This document shows positions 21,726 to 48,335 of a stretch of 64,000 nucleotides of DNA, piece by piece. Source of the DNA: Syngnathus acus. Its lineage: Eukaryota; Chordata; Actinopteri; Syngnathiformes; Syngnathidae. The position numbers were made by a program, and so were the translations under genes. The DNA lies in contig NC_051095.1 in NCBI RefSeq assembly GCF_901709675.1, positions 3,409,956 to 3,473,955 of the forward strand. Direction: 5' to 3'. Under the pieces are notes generated by a model. That model was given only the letters and a program-made list of their open reading frames with translations. It was not told the origin of the DNA and made no database searches. How positions within the stretch are numbered: the stretch's first letter is position 1; the number at the start of each line of letters is the position of its first letter.

Positions 21726-23654
21726 CTAGCCTGAGCCGGTTGGAGACGGAGGAGGCGGATGAAAAGACGGATGGTGGTTTCCAGAGAGATAGAAGCGTGT
21801 GCGTTGATTTGGTAATAAACATGTTGTGACAGATTTAATAGCACACGCACGTACGCACACGCGTGCACTACCTCCTCCCATTCATCCAAGTGCGCCGCTT
21901 TCATCTTTCATTTATTTTGTAAGCCTTCAGCAAAACACTCGCTGGCTTGTGTGTATTTTCTGTACACTGCCAATGGGCCGCATATGTTGTTTATCCAGTT
22001 TTTCTGCAAGCTTTGGCATCCTTGAAATTTTATTCAAATTACAAATCGTCTTCTCCCATTGAAATGAATGGAAATTCCCGTAAACTGTTCCAGGTCCCAC
22101 CCAAAAAATAAATAAAACAAAGCTGGTTAGCAACATTTCTTAATCAGAGATGCAATTAAACTTTTCTAGATTTTTTTGCACAGATTCTGAATTTGCCGTT
22201 GTTTTGTTTCAAGCACATCAGGTTTGAATAATAATAATGATAATAATAATAATAATAAAAATTGAAAATTTAAATAATACAAAACATGTAAAATATATTT
22301 ATAGTAATATTTATGAATTAAGGGTCAGGTTCCGCAACAGGTGGAATTATTTTCTGAAATCTCATTGCCATAAATTTATAGGTCAAACTTGATGTGCTTG
22401 AAAGAAGTAGATTTTTTTTTTTAAATGTCTACTTAAAAATAACCTACTTAAAAATAATTTGAGGAACACATACAGCATTATAATCTATTCAAACATTATA
22501 TCATAGATATTTGTCAGTCTATGCTTCAGTTTGTTCACATTACATGTAAGACATGACTATCCATTTTTTTTGTGCTGCTACTACGTTAGCCCATTCCTCC
22601 AGTTTTTTTTTTTGCTGCCAAATCAAGTCAAGAGAGACATGTCGCTTGTGTGACATGCAAAGCTGCACACTTTCCATTACGTAACAAATCGCATCCAGCA
22701 AAAAGCAAGGCAGCACAAAGGCAGAGTCAACGCGGACGTGTGATGGAGGAAAAACTAATTAGCGCAGCACTTTAAGCATCACGGGCCACAGCCAGAGAGG
22801 ACTGCCACAGACAATCCGAGTCAATTTTCCCATTCAGTGGAGAGAGCTCTGACATTGTGCTTTATCTCAGACGGCCTCTTGGCTCACCAAGACAAAAAAA
22901 AAAAAAAAAACGAATTAAACCAAGCGAGTGGTCACACCAAAGAAAGCAAAAGTGCAAGACGTCAAATCCACCAGGACAAAGGCGGACATGAAGACAAGCA
23001 GGGAAGAACTGCAAGGATTGGACGGAAACATTTGAATAGCCGCGCCGCACTAACTGAACGCTTATCTTTTGCTTTTAATATGCAAATTAGGCCCAAAGTA
23101 AAATTCAGCATGAGGACTGTGCAAATTGTGAGCGTTGGTTTAAAACAAAGAAAGAACATCTGATGAGCAATATGCTAATATTCTGTCTGCAATGTACAAA
23201 TAACATGACTATTCCCCATCACGTGAGCTCCTCTGCGTGCGAACGTTCCAATCTGAATAAATCATCGCACGAGGACGCTTTTGCACATCTCCTTTCATGG
23301 TCTAGTTTGCCATTGCGTCGAGCCCACCGTGAAATCCTCATGAATATCCAATACGCACTTAGCCGACAGCTACACGTACAATTAAGGAATTGTGTATGTT
23401 AAATACTTGCGCGATATCTTTTCTTCGACCAGTGGTGGGAAGCAACAAAGTCCGAAATGTTTACTTTGCTAGTCTCACACCACTTTTAAAAAGAGGATTT
23501 AAAATAAAAACAAAATGGGGTTAGGGTGAAAGACATTTTAAAAAAAACAACTAGTTTTGAAATCAGAGACTAGTAAAAACTGTTCAAATATTTTAAAAAG
23601 ACAAATTGCAAGCAATATATCTATTTTTAAAGTGAAGACTCGATGCAAAATCTG
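21726..23654. other. Intergenic, no gene seen
   Basis: AT-rich sequence with an ATA/AAT simple repeat near 22225-22260 and an A-run at 22890. Sequence around 23210-23390 looks non-repetitive and could be conserved. Confidence 0.4.
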
Positions 23655-23730
23655 TCTTCGCGGGCCACATAAAATGATAGGGCGGGCCGCATATGGGCCC
23701 CCGGGCCTTAGGTTTGACACCGACCGGTCT
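23655..23730. repeat. Fragment of a dispersed hAT-like repeat
   Basis: GGCGGGCCGCATATGGGCCC followed by GGGCCTTAGGTTTGACACC resembles, from memory, the conserved end of a widely dispersed vertebrate DNA transposon (..GGCCGCATATGGCCC..GGCCTTGAGTTTGACACC..). Confidence 0.5.
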
Positions 23731-25917
23731 ATATAGACAAAAAAAATGCATTTAGAAACTTATCTGAATTCCCATTGCAGACAAATTGCTAATCAGCTCT
23801 TACACGTGAAAGTGGGAAGACAAGATCATGACAAACATTTTGTCATGTTTAGTGTTGAAAGGTTACAATTGTTGGGAAAGTCATATCATCATCATCCCTC
23901 TCTCGGTCTCAAAATTGGGCATCATCTGATCCCCGGTCAGCTGGAACAGGATCGATACCGCAAAAACCGTGTGACAAGGACAAAGTAAAGCGAGAAAATA
24001 TGCCGACTGCGGGGGGAAAAGATCTGGTGAAAATTGCAAACGTTTTTTTTTTTTTTAAATGAATGTTCCTTCAAGCTCAACTTGAGGCGGTCTGCATTTT
24101 ACAAGGACACAGCGATCTTGGCTGTCCTAAACATAAAGGCGTCAAAAAAAAAAAATCCCTTTCCACAAAACACATCAAGTTACAATAAAAATCAATTCAA
24201 CTCATCCGAGAGGGAGCGATTGGCCTCTTACTGGAAAAGGTTATTGATGATCAGATCCCCCTCTATTATATTCTGATGGAGGGGAAAAAAAAAAAAAAGC
24301 AAAGATCTCAAAACAGATTTCAGCAAGCGCCTGTGATTGTGCCCGAGCTCGGGTCCATTCAGAATTCGCTCGGATGGAGAAAAATAGATAAGAAAGGCAC
24401 CGCAATGAGAGTCTATTGACGATATCGCTCGCATCGCGCACACGTCTTCGGGACATTTTAACGGGATGCCCATGCGGACTATTATGGACAAAAGGCTATT
24501 GAGACCTTTTCAAACATCGCTCAAAAACTTGCCCTCTTTGGAACTTCCATAATTTATATTTATAGTCAAGCTTGGTGACCCTCACCAACCTTTTAGTATT
24601 CCTTCTCTTATTGAATATTTTTTTTTAGAACTGACTATTGATTATTCAAGCAATCACATTTAAAAAACATTTTGCATAATACCAGTATGAAATATATTTT
24701 GGGTATTATTTTGCTGTGGCTAAAACACATTCAAGACTATGACTTTGAATGTGTATGGCTTTAAGAGGCGGAGCTTGGTCGGTGAGTGACGTGGGAGTCT
24801 GGGAGCAAGAGCGTAGATTTGGCCGCTCCGCATTTCTGCAGTAACGTTAGTTTGCAAGAAAAAAAAACATTGCTTCTTTTATTACGTTTGAATAATATAC
24901 AGTGTGATAATTCTCAACTAAAAAAATTTATGGTGTTGACTTGTGTTGCTTGGCCACACGTGTGTTGAAATCAGCATTGTTACGAGCAACATCATGCAGC
25001 CTGGAGTTTCTTGCTGTCAGGCGAGATGCGAGCTTAAGGCGAAATTAATGAGGAATTGCAAATCTTAGCATGAAATGTGGCATGATCTTGCGCTCATCGA
25101 GCGGCAGAAGAATTATTAAGAAGCTGCCTTGGCTCTTTGCCAACCATAATTGCCCGTCGTTCTTTTTTTTTCTCTCTTTGTGTCTTTTTAATCACCGCAG
25201 CCGATTGTCTCACGTCCGCCATTCACTCCGTGACGACTCCACCTTTTGTCTTTTTGCCCCCCAACCATCAATTAAAAAAAAAAAAAAACATAACTCTCCT
25301 TTCCACCTTCAGCGCAATCCCGAGCTGCCACACGGTCAGCCAGAGCCAAGCCTTTTCACACCCCAACCCCCCCCCCCCCTCCCCCTGACAACACAAGGGC
25401 GTCTAAATTGGTCTTGCTTCTCTCCGCCAAGGAGCTTATGTTCACAACACAGTGCTGTAGAAATAATTTAGGACAGTCAGCCAATAATAAAACAGCGTCT
25501 AACGTGACGCAAAGCGACACAACGCTCACACATACATACCATTCAGTGTAATATCATACACAGCCAATGATTTCTGCATGTAGCTATTTTTAGAAGCCCA
25601 CTACTCTTCATTGAGCATCCAACGTATTCATGGGCGAGTCTCAAGGAGGACATTTTTTTTTGTAGCCACACAGACAATCACGACAGCACGTCTGCAAACC
25701 TGAGCCGGTTTCTAATTTTAGCTCATTTCTAATGCCGTGTTTACGGCACAAGCACAAATGCATCTTCAAATTGAAATAATAAGAAACAAAATGGATGCTC
25801 GAAAGATCACGTTCATTATTGGCATCACGGAATGAGAATTTGCTATTTGTTCTATGAAATTGCATTCTCTAAATTTCATCGCGTTTCTCTTGGATGCGCT
25901 GCTTCCGGGATCTTGGA
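23731..25917. other. Intergenic, no gene seen
   Basis: Several A- and T-homopolymers (24045, 24290, 25160, 25275) and a C-run near 25370. No exon could be built. Confidence 0.45.
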
Positions 25918-26000
25918 TGTTTTCGTCCAATTAGATTTCAGCCTCTTTGTGTTGCCGTGTAAATCTAATCCGCTCCGAGCCTTCAGAGTCCGTAGTCACT
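25918..26000. repeat. Interspersed repeat copy 2 (shared with 9088-9180)
   Basis: TTTCGTCCAATTAGATTTCA, then a CCTCTTTGTGTTGCCGTGTA-type segment, aligns by eye with the copy at 9088-9180. Confidence 0.55.
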
Positions 26001-26809
26001 CAAACCGGGACGGTTTCTGTAACTGCCCATATTTCTAATTCATCATAAGCACCGGCTCTCGATGACATCGGCATTTGATGACATCACCATCGCGTCTTTG
26101 CTCGCTGCTCATTGTCCACACTCACTCCGACACACTTTAAGGTTGGCGAATTTTGTCAAGGGCGCAGCCGGGATGTTCCGAGGTCCAATAAATGAGAGGG
26201 CATGTCAAGCTACGTGGGGACGTATTAAATGCTTGATGTGTTTTTGCGGCACCTAAAATCACCGGTCTATTTTTACGCAGCTTTTCCGAAGGGCGTGATT
26301 GACATGTTGCCAATTTTTACACACAAGCCGCCGTTGTCGTCATGGTCACCAAGGGCGAGCGGTAAAGTCATCTCGCACTTAACGCATAAGCATCATTTCA
26401 ACATATCCCGGCATACACACACGTATCTAAGGAGATACCTGAGGAGCCATGCGACATCGTCATGGTAACAGGCTGAAGCACCGGCTCACGGCCTTCTAAT
26501 CAATTAGATCCAAATGGGTCTGGGGCAAAACAATTGCCGGCAGAGAATCACAGAGGCCGCAAGGAGGATGAAAACACTTGAACCAAAACACACGTCTTAC
26601 ATGGGATAGGAAACATGAGACGGGGTTTAACGATTTTCAGAATAGTTTGAATTGAGATTGTTCGGGCAGATGTTACGATTGCAATTTATATTCTTCAAAT
26701 ATTCACTTGACACAGTAACATTTACAAAAAGGGGACAGGGAATGACATCACAAAGGGGACAGGAAATGACATCATCATCATCATCATCGTTTTAAAGTCC
26801 GCTTTCCAG
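26001..26809. other. Intergenic, no gene seen
   Basis: Contains a short duplicated phrase GGGGACAGG-AATGACATCA (26732 and 26755) followed by a CAT trinucleotide run. Nothing coding was recognised. Confidence 0.45.
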
Positions 26810-27310
26810 GCGCCGCTGGGTTGGACTGGGTTCTCGATATGGCCGTCTCTAGCCATACTGAGAATTTTTGGAGCAAAACTTTTTACAGCCGGATGCCCTT
26901 CCTGACGCTAACCCAAAGGGAAATTGATTTTCTGTCGGGGTTGACTCCCTTAGCCCATTCCTGTCCCGAGGAGCCCACTGGGCAGTGGTACTATTTAACC
27001 CATAGTTGGGGGCTGGTTCGTGGGCACCAGGGCGTGTCCACACACCGGTGGGCCTGCGTGCCGCACGTCTAGGGGCCAAACCTCCTCCGAGTCCCTTGTA
27101 GTTTAGCCTGGGTCCGTGTTGTACCCAGTTACCATGTGTCGCCGCGTGGAGGCACTACATAGGGCTTGCTGTTAGAGAGGCTATGTACTGGCAGGGAGAG
27201 ACTTACGCACTCGGCTCTCCCGTTCGCATACTGCTAGCCAGCGGTGAGGGTTGACAGTGAGAAGTGACATGCACTGGACACTCCACCAACACACTAGACG
27301 CATCACAACA
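26810..27310. repeat. Probable interspersed repeat
   Basis: The phrase GCCGGATGCCCTTCCTGACGC and the downstream GC-rich, punctuated text (GGCTTGCTGTTAGAGAGGCT) resemble a teleost repeat I recall. It differs sharply from the AT-rich flanks. The boundaries are estimates. Confidence 0.45.
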
Positions 27311-28890
27311 ACCCGACTTGATGTTATGAAGTCAGACACACCAAATGACATCATCAGCATAAAAACATTTACCTATCAAAACATTAGCATCAAGCTATCA
27401 CTTGAATAGTGCAAGGATACGATATTCGGTTCCTTAAAAGCATTTACATTCACGAAATACTTTTTTTTTTAACCAGAAAAGTTTTCAAATAGTGTACAAA
27501 TGTAAATGTTCATTGTACTGTACTGAAATGAAAGACTAAATAAAAAAAAAAAGCGACTTAACTGCTTAAAATAGTGATTGAGGGTCTAAAATGTAAATAT
27601 CATAATGTAAGTATGTTTAAAGATAGATATTGACTTTTCCTTTGCTCACAAAATGAAAAAAATATATATTTTAGTTTGAGTTATTTCATTAAGCTTTGCT
27701 GAACTAACAACCTTGCTCTCCGTGACAGTTATCTTGACATCTCGAAACAAATCTTTAAATTCACTTGACAGGGTCTTTAATAAAGTGGATAGTAAACAAC
27801 GCCTAAAATATGGATCTGAAAAAGGAGAAGCAGGACAGGAAGCGGAGACATTTGAGAGCATTGATATTTGGCAAGCTAAGCTAAGGCTAATAAGGGAACC
27901 AATTGGGACTCATCTGTCAGAGCGCCAAAGTGGCTCCATCCTGCGGGAGCTCATTAGCCAAGAATTCAGCCTGGAATAAATGGCGCGTTACGTCCCTTAG
28001 CTTACTCTTCACGCCGCTTCTCTCGTCATGTCTTCATCACTTGTGATGGGAAGCCAACCGTGGAGCTTCCAAAAGAATTTCAATCCCACAACGTGACACC
28101 TACTTTCCACAACCCATGGATATCGAGCCAGGAAAAGATCCCAAACTGGCCGTCCTCTAAAGCGCCTCACTTTATCAGCAACTCAGAGTGTCCAAGATGG
28201 TGGTGGGGTGAGAGAGAGAGGGGGGGGGGGGGGGGGCGCACCATCTGCTACTTCTTCCCAATTTTCATGACAGCCAGCTCAGACTTTTGCTTGAAAAACA
28301 GAGACTAAACTATCCACGGAGGCTACGATGCTATTCGGCTTCCTGGAGGAACCCTGAAAGTCAGAAGAACCTCAACGGGATGTGCCCTCTGAGCCACATC
28401 ACATGATCCTGGCAGACTAAAAACTATGCTGACGCCATGCCAAGGGTTCGAGCGGTGACATGAAAAGTTCAAGCGAATGAAAAGAGCAGCTGTACGAGCC
28501 TTATGAATGCACAACTCTATTATTCATCATTTGGCTGAGAGAAGCTTCAGATATCAGGAAGCTAGCACATCTCAGTGAATTTTTCATGTATATTTTCACA
28601 TATGCCACACGTGTATAGAGTCTTTGTTTGTGCTCAGCTAATACGGGTGAGAAGAGACTTTAATCCCGACATACCACAGAGGCTTGGTACAAGATCTTCG
28701 TCTGACTCCCGGAAGACTACAAAGGAGACGACATCGGAATGAGGTGGGCTCAGCGAGGAGCGAGTGCGGATCAGAGAACGAGTCGCCTCTTTGAGATGCA
28801 CGTTACTGCTGCCATGTGGCTCGGCGGCACAAGATGGAACATTTTGCTGAAGGGAATTTGGAATGGATTAAATTACCAGGGCTGAAGCCA
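27311..28890. other. Intergenic, no gene seen
   Basis: AT-rich and low-complexity, with an 18-base G-run at about 28220-28237. No exon structure. Confidence 0.45.
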
Positions 28891-29425
28891 AGTACAGGAG
28901 TCCAAGTCAAGTCAAGGTCATAGTCCAAGTCTAGTCGGAGTCCACAAAGTTCAGAGTCCGAGTGAAGTCCAAATCACAAAGGTCCGAGTCCAAGTCAGTG
29001 TACACAAAGGTTTGAGTCCAAGTCAAGTTAGAGTCTCAAAGGTGTGAATCCAGGTCAAGTCCAAGTCCAAATTAAGTCCGAGTTCACAAAGGTCCGACTC
29101 TTAGTGAAGTCTGAATCACAAAGGTCCGAGTCCAAGTCAGGTCAGTGTCCGCAAAGGTTTGAGTCCAAGTCAAGTCCGAGTCTCAAAGGTGTGAATCCAG
29201 GTCAAGTCCGAGTCACAAAGGTCCAAGTTAAGTCAGAGTCCGCAAAGGTCTGAGTCCAAGTCAAGTCAGAGGCCACAAAGGTCTGACTCCAAGTCAAGTC
29301 CAAGTCCTAAAGGTCAGAACCGAGGAACTGATCTGCAAAGTCCACAAAGGTCTGAGTCCAAATCAAGTCAGAGGCCACAAAGGTCCGAGTCCAAGTCACG
29401 TCCGAGTCACAAAGGTCAGAGCCTA
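28891..29425. repeat. Degenerate minisatellite
   Basis: About 0.5 kb of imperfect repeats built on AAAGGTCCGAGTCCAAGTCA with substitutions and indels. Higher-order units of about 30-60 bp recur (for example GTTTGAGTCCAAGTCAAGT at 29008 and 29157). Confidence 0.9.
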
Positions 29426-31680
29426 GGAACTGATCTGCAAAACCGTTACTTGACCCATGAAAATGTTCAAGGGTGTACGCCTTTTTGCCTTTCAGACACT
29501 CTTCCAGTCTCTGTTGAGTGGCAACTTCACTTATCTAACAACCTGTTTGAAGGCAAGGTACTGGTGAGCCATTTTTAGGTGCTGCCAAGGTCGTTGAACC
29601 AGGGATCAAACCCCTGTTGTTAAATTTGACATCCAGCAGCTTGTTAGAGGACAAGTACTGAGCTCACCTGTAAAGGCTCCATTAAATTATAGTCTCGTCT
29701 TAAAACTTCACCCCAAAGCTGAATATCGCTGACTTTTTGTGAGTATCGTATTATATTTATTTTACATTCAAGGGATTGCTGGCTTTCCAGGACTGAGCAG
29801 CAACTGAAAAGCAGGACTCCACTGCCATCAATCACCCGTCCAACACTTGACCTATCACGGCTGGATGGAGACTCGCATTTCTCGCCGTGACAATGTCGTG
29901 ATGCCACAAGATGACAACACAGCCAGTACGCCGCACATGGCGTTGACGTGAGGGTTACGAAAGGTGACGTTTTGTGTTCCGCAAAAGATTAACTAGCCTT
30001 GCCCTGTCAACCTTTATGTCAACTCCTTGGGAAGTCACACAGAAAGACGAGAGCGTTCTCCACACTTCGACGTTTTATTTACCTCCACCATGATCGTGAG
30101 TGTGTTTCTGCTTTTCTTGTTGAATGTTTAAATCTCATCAAGATTTTTTTTTTTTTTTTTACAGTCTCACTTCTATACAAAATGGCTTGCTAGATTTGAA
30201 TTTGCAATTTACGTCGCGTGGCCCAAATTTAAAGCTTCTAATGACCTTGTTTCGAATGACTGACTTCTGCCACCTGATGGTTCGGAGGGGAATTACATGG
30301 CAGTCTCAACAGCAAAGTGAGCTGAGACGTGTAACACGAAGGGCCAGCATGTGGCCATTACTGTCAGGTTTCTACTTGGCAACCCGACACTTTAATTTGC
30401 GGAGAGAGCGACAAGTGCATTTTTTACACGACTGATCACTGTTATACAATTGAAATCAAGTAGCGTCAAGTTTCCAGGCAATGAGAAAGCAGAGGTGTGT
30501 ACAGCGGAGCGTTACGCCGCTTCCTCCGCAAATCAATTAGCGGCAAAGGTCACAGCGGGAGCTCAGACAAAAAGTGCTAATTGGGCAGCGATGAAAAGAG
30601 CTCCTTGCCGCCCGAAATAGCCACAAAATCATTTCGACGGGCTTCCGTCTGGCCACAAAGGAGATGGAGGGGAGGTAGAGTTTCGAATAGTCTGCTTCTC
30701 CTCAAGTGCGGTTCCGCCCATCTGATAGCTAGCGATGCCTGCTGGCTTTCATTGCGTTACAATGTCCCCTGGGTTTTGCCTCGTTATCGGACGTGTGAAT
30801 GTAAACATAGGCGGAGGAAAGATGGATTAATGCACCAGTGGGGTTTTTTTTTTGTGCCTGATCCAGAGCAAAGCAAAAACAAAAACGTGCGCGGCTGTTG
30901 CTGTGTGAGGGGACTTTGTATGGCTAAAAAATTATTTGCGTACCAAAGTACGGACTGAAACGAATGTTTACGTTTCTTATGTTTCTTTGCGAGTGAATAT
31001 GATTTCGGGATTGCGTTGTACTGATGTTGGTAGCAACACCGCGATGGTAAAAATACTGATAATGAAAGCCAAAATTTAGAGAAGGTAAGTCAAGCTAGCC
31101 ATCATGCCACCACGCGGTCGCTACAAGAGCCTAGCTTAGTTTACCAAGCCTACTGCATTGGTGCCAATATATTATTTGGTTAGCTTTTATTTTGTAGCAT
31201 TTTATATTTCTCTGGGCAAGATCAAAATCGTTTAGTTCCTTTGTCATACATTGCCTCAAAATTATCGATATTTCCATCAAGGGTATCAATATTTCATTAT
31301 CAATCTGCATTTCATACTGGTCAGCGTCAATCAATTTGCTTTTGTCACATTATGAGATAAATAATATTGTGAACGGTTCCAAATGATGTTTTATTCTGTT
31401 ATACAGCATTTATTTATTTATTGTTCAGCATTGACAGCTTCTAGAGTTGCAACATAATACAGGTGGTACCAAGTACCAAATGCTCTGCCCGCCACTGATT
31501 TTAAATCGTTGGGTTATCAAATTGAGTGTTCCTATATCAAGTTTGACAACCAAATCAAAGCTTGATCACAACCAATCTTTAGTTTTCAAAGTAAGATAGC
31601 AACACTATACTTACAATCACGATAATTAAGATTTCCCTAGCATGCAAATGGGTGCTTTGCGTGTACATTACGTTGAAATA
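29426..31680. other. Intergenic, upstream of nwd2
   Basis: No gene recognised. A T-run lies at 30145-30160. The sequence at 30480-30960 is less repetitive and could hold regulatory DNA. Confidence 0.4.
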
Positions 31681-31689
31681 CAAAAGCAC

Positions 31690-32578
31690 ACTGCTTGTTG
31701 CCTGATCTGTCGGCGCAGCCCTCGAGGAGCGCTCCCCGCAAAGCGAAACGAACTTTATTTTGAAAAGCCACCGCACTTCCGCTTTTATTTTGTACGAGCT
31801 GACGTTTCTCTCAGCGGCTGCCAGAGCTCCGTCGGCTCGCAGAGGCAGCAGGATGCGGCGGGGTGCAGCCCAGCGAGCGCCGACCGTCTTCCCGTCCCGC
31901 GACCACCCTGATGGGCGTTTTTGTCGTGCTCTTGTCGCCCTCGACGCTCGGATCTAACCGGAAGCGGCGAAATGAAGCGGATGAATGTGAGCACCAAGAC
32001 CGTTATTGAGCCTGTCTCCAGCATCACTTGTCGTCCCTGGATGCGACGCCTCGCTGCTTTTAGTTGTCCCTTTTCGGGGGATTTCATGTTGAGTTGAACC
32101 GACAACTTTTCCTCCCTCTTTTTTTTTTCCTACACAAACATTGCCGGATTGAGCAACTCTTGGACAACCGGCGACTTGTCTGCACCTGTTCCCGGCGGAA
32201 TAAGCACCCACGGTGGTTATTCGCCTTTGCAAGCATCCTCTCTAGGGTGTGCGAAAACGGCCGATGCTTGCCTTGTTCGTCCCTTTCAGTTGTGTCGTTT
32301 CGCAGCATTTTTATTTTTATTTTTTTTGTGGTCAATGCATGCGTCCATGGATGTGCACACGCGTTACGCATGCACCGTGGCGATATCTTAATTTCTCATT
32401 ATCCCACCCATGCCTCATTAAAACGTCTCGTTTGCATGTAATTCTCCCACTGCCATCTCCACGTCGATTTGATTTTTTTTTTTTTTCTTAAAGTTAGTTC
32501 ATCGGATTAGCCAGGCATGTCGCGCACTAAAACACGCGCGTGTGTGTTTGTGCGCAGCCACGCTGGAAGTCGCCCCTC
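31690..32578 (+). promoter_or_regulatory. nwd2: CpG-rich nwd2 promoter and leader
   Basis: CpG density rises at 31700-32000 against AT-rich flanks and again around the start codon. A consensus acceptor (GTTTGTGCGCAG) ends at 32557, 21 bases before the ATG, suggesting a spliced 5' UTR. A donor candidate (GAAT|GTGAGC) lies near 31986. Transcription start not determined. Confidence 0.4.
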
Positions 32579-46406
<13,828 letters not shown>

Positions 46407-48335
46407 AAAAAGAAGAGAAGACGTGTGACGGGGTTTACAATCTCTGGAGGGTTGTCGTTGACTCTTGTTTACAGCCACGTGATTCCGCTGCAAATGTCAG
46501 GCGTCTGACTATCTTACCCTATCTAGTTCTTGTACCGTTCATTTTACATTCAGACGCTGGGAGAAATAAAATAAGAGGGAAACTAATTGTATGAGATGCG
46601 GGTTTGCCATTACGTGTCCTTTTCGCATTTGAAGAACAAATGATTTCAATGTTTTTTTGCGACAGAGCACCGTTGAAGTCGTTCCAGTTATTTTTGCCAC
46701 TTTTATTGTCCAATTTGTTCGTTTACATCGTGTACATGATGCCATTGTGTTCCACAAAAAGAAAGCATTTCGATTTTTCCTTTCTATCGGACGGTATGTA
46801 CAAAAAACAAACACGTCTCCTTTTTTGGCTGCTGCAATTTGTGCAACTCTTTAAAAATGTTAAGTTGTGCTTAATGCAATCAAAGTGAGTGCCTGGAATT
46901 TCTAAATGTCTTTACGTGCAGACTACAAGATTTACGAAAATGCAGGGAATTTGTAAACACTACAGTACATACACACACACACACACACACACAAAAACAA
47001 CAACGGGAAGCCGTGGGTTGCGTTACTCTTTGAAACAACAGTTAAAGAAACTTGGCGGGATGTTGACTGTGAATTTGCAGTTCCATCGACGTGCGAGGAA
47101 CGCCACGAAGGAGCATTCAGTGTAGCATAGCACCATACAAAGTCACGCCTTAATCAGTCTACTTGCTTTGAGTCTTGTGAAGTTCAAGCGTCGGAATAGA
47201 AAAAGGACTGCGATTAGTTGCTGGACTGAAACAATTTCGGCCCGTCTGTGCATATGTATTTACCGTAGCGGTTTAGACACAAGGTGGAAGCACTTTATCA
47301 GTGGTTTGTGAGAAATACATAGATTTATTCCAATGTGGAGCATTGTGTTACTTTTATTTTAGGTGGTCTAGCATTGTGTGTTGACACAATTTGTAAACAG
47401 GATTTGCCTACAGGATGATGAAACGATTATTTCACATGTGCTAGATGCTCTAAGTGTTTGTAGTAGTTGTAGAAGAACAATTATGATATTGAATTGCACC
47501 GTGTACTTCCAATAAGGCCAATGTTGATATGAAGAAGAAAAAAAAAAATGCACAACTGCAGTTTTTTTTGGGGAGCTCACCAAATGCACACTGGGTGACA
47601 ACAACATTTGTGGCCCAGGTTGGAGGATGTGTTGACATGTGACAAGTACGAAGCAAAGCCACACACTCTCCTCACCATGATAGACTTCTCTAAGGGCTAT
47701 TCTAGTGCATTTACTCATTTTCAACCGTTAAGATGATGGCCCAAGGTAGCAAGATCAGCTTTAAAATAATTCCCCTCAAGCGTTTCTGAAAAACAAAACA
47801 AAAAAAAAACTCTAATATGTGATTGCCAAAGTCCCAATGGTAGTTTGACTCATTTTGTTTAATGGGGCTTGTAATGTAATTATATTGTTGCCAAATTGTT
47901 TTCAGTGTTGGACTGTGATTTTTATTTATGATTAAAAAAGTAGCTGTTTAAAAAAAAAAAAAAAAAGGAAAAAAAACTTTAAAGAGTCCTGCCCGAATAT
48001 ATTGGAATGCCAATTTAAGCGTATATTTGAATGTGGCCATATGGAAGCCCGTAAATGGTTTTAACTGTATGTTAAAGTAACTTGAATGACTTTTAATAAG
48101 TTCTATGTTTGCAACTCATAGTTGACATACTGGTGATGAATGTTTCTATGGTATTATTTGTATCGTCAGGATTGATGACCTATTTAGAGATTTATATTTT
48201 CATAAATGTTGTACTTTGTTACAGAGTTGTTCACGAGCAGAAAAGAAACTTATGTCCGAAGCAATATGAAACTTAGTGTGTATGCATTGTTTGTATGGAG
48301 CATTTTACTGAAATAAAAACGGTTCACTTTTTTTG
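46407..48335 (+). other. nwd2: nwd2 3' UTR
   Basis: This is inferred from the absence of another gene and the first well-placed poly(A) signal at 48312-48317. It includes a CA run near 46971-46993 and A-runs at 47546 and 47950. Confidence 0.55.
48312..48317 (+). terminator. nwd2: Poly(A) signal of nwd2
   Basis: AATAAA is followed about 15 bases later by a T-rich downstream element, 1.9 kb after the stop. An earlier AATAAA near 46566 could give a short 3' UTR. Confidence 0.5.
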
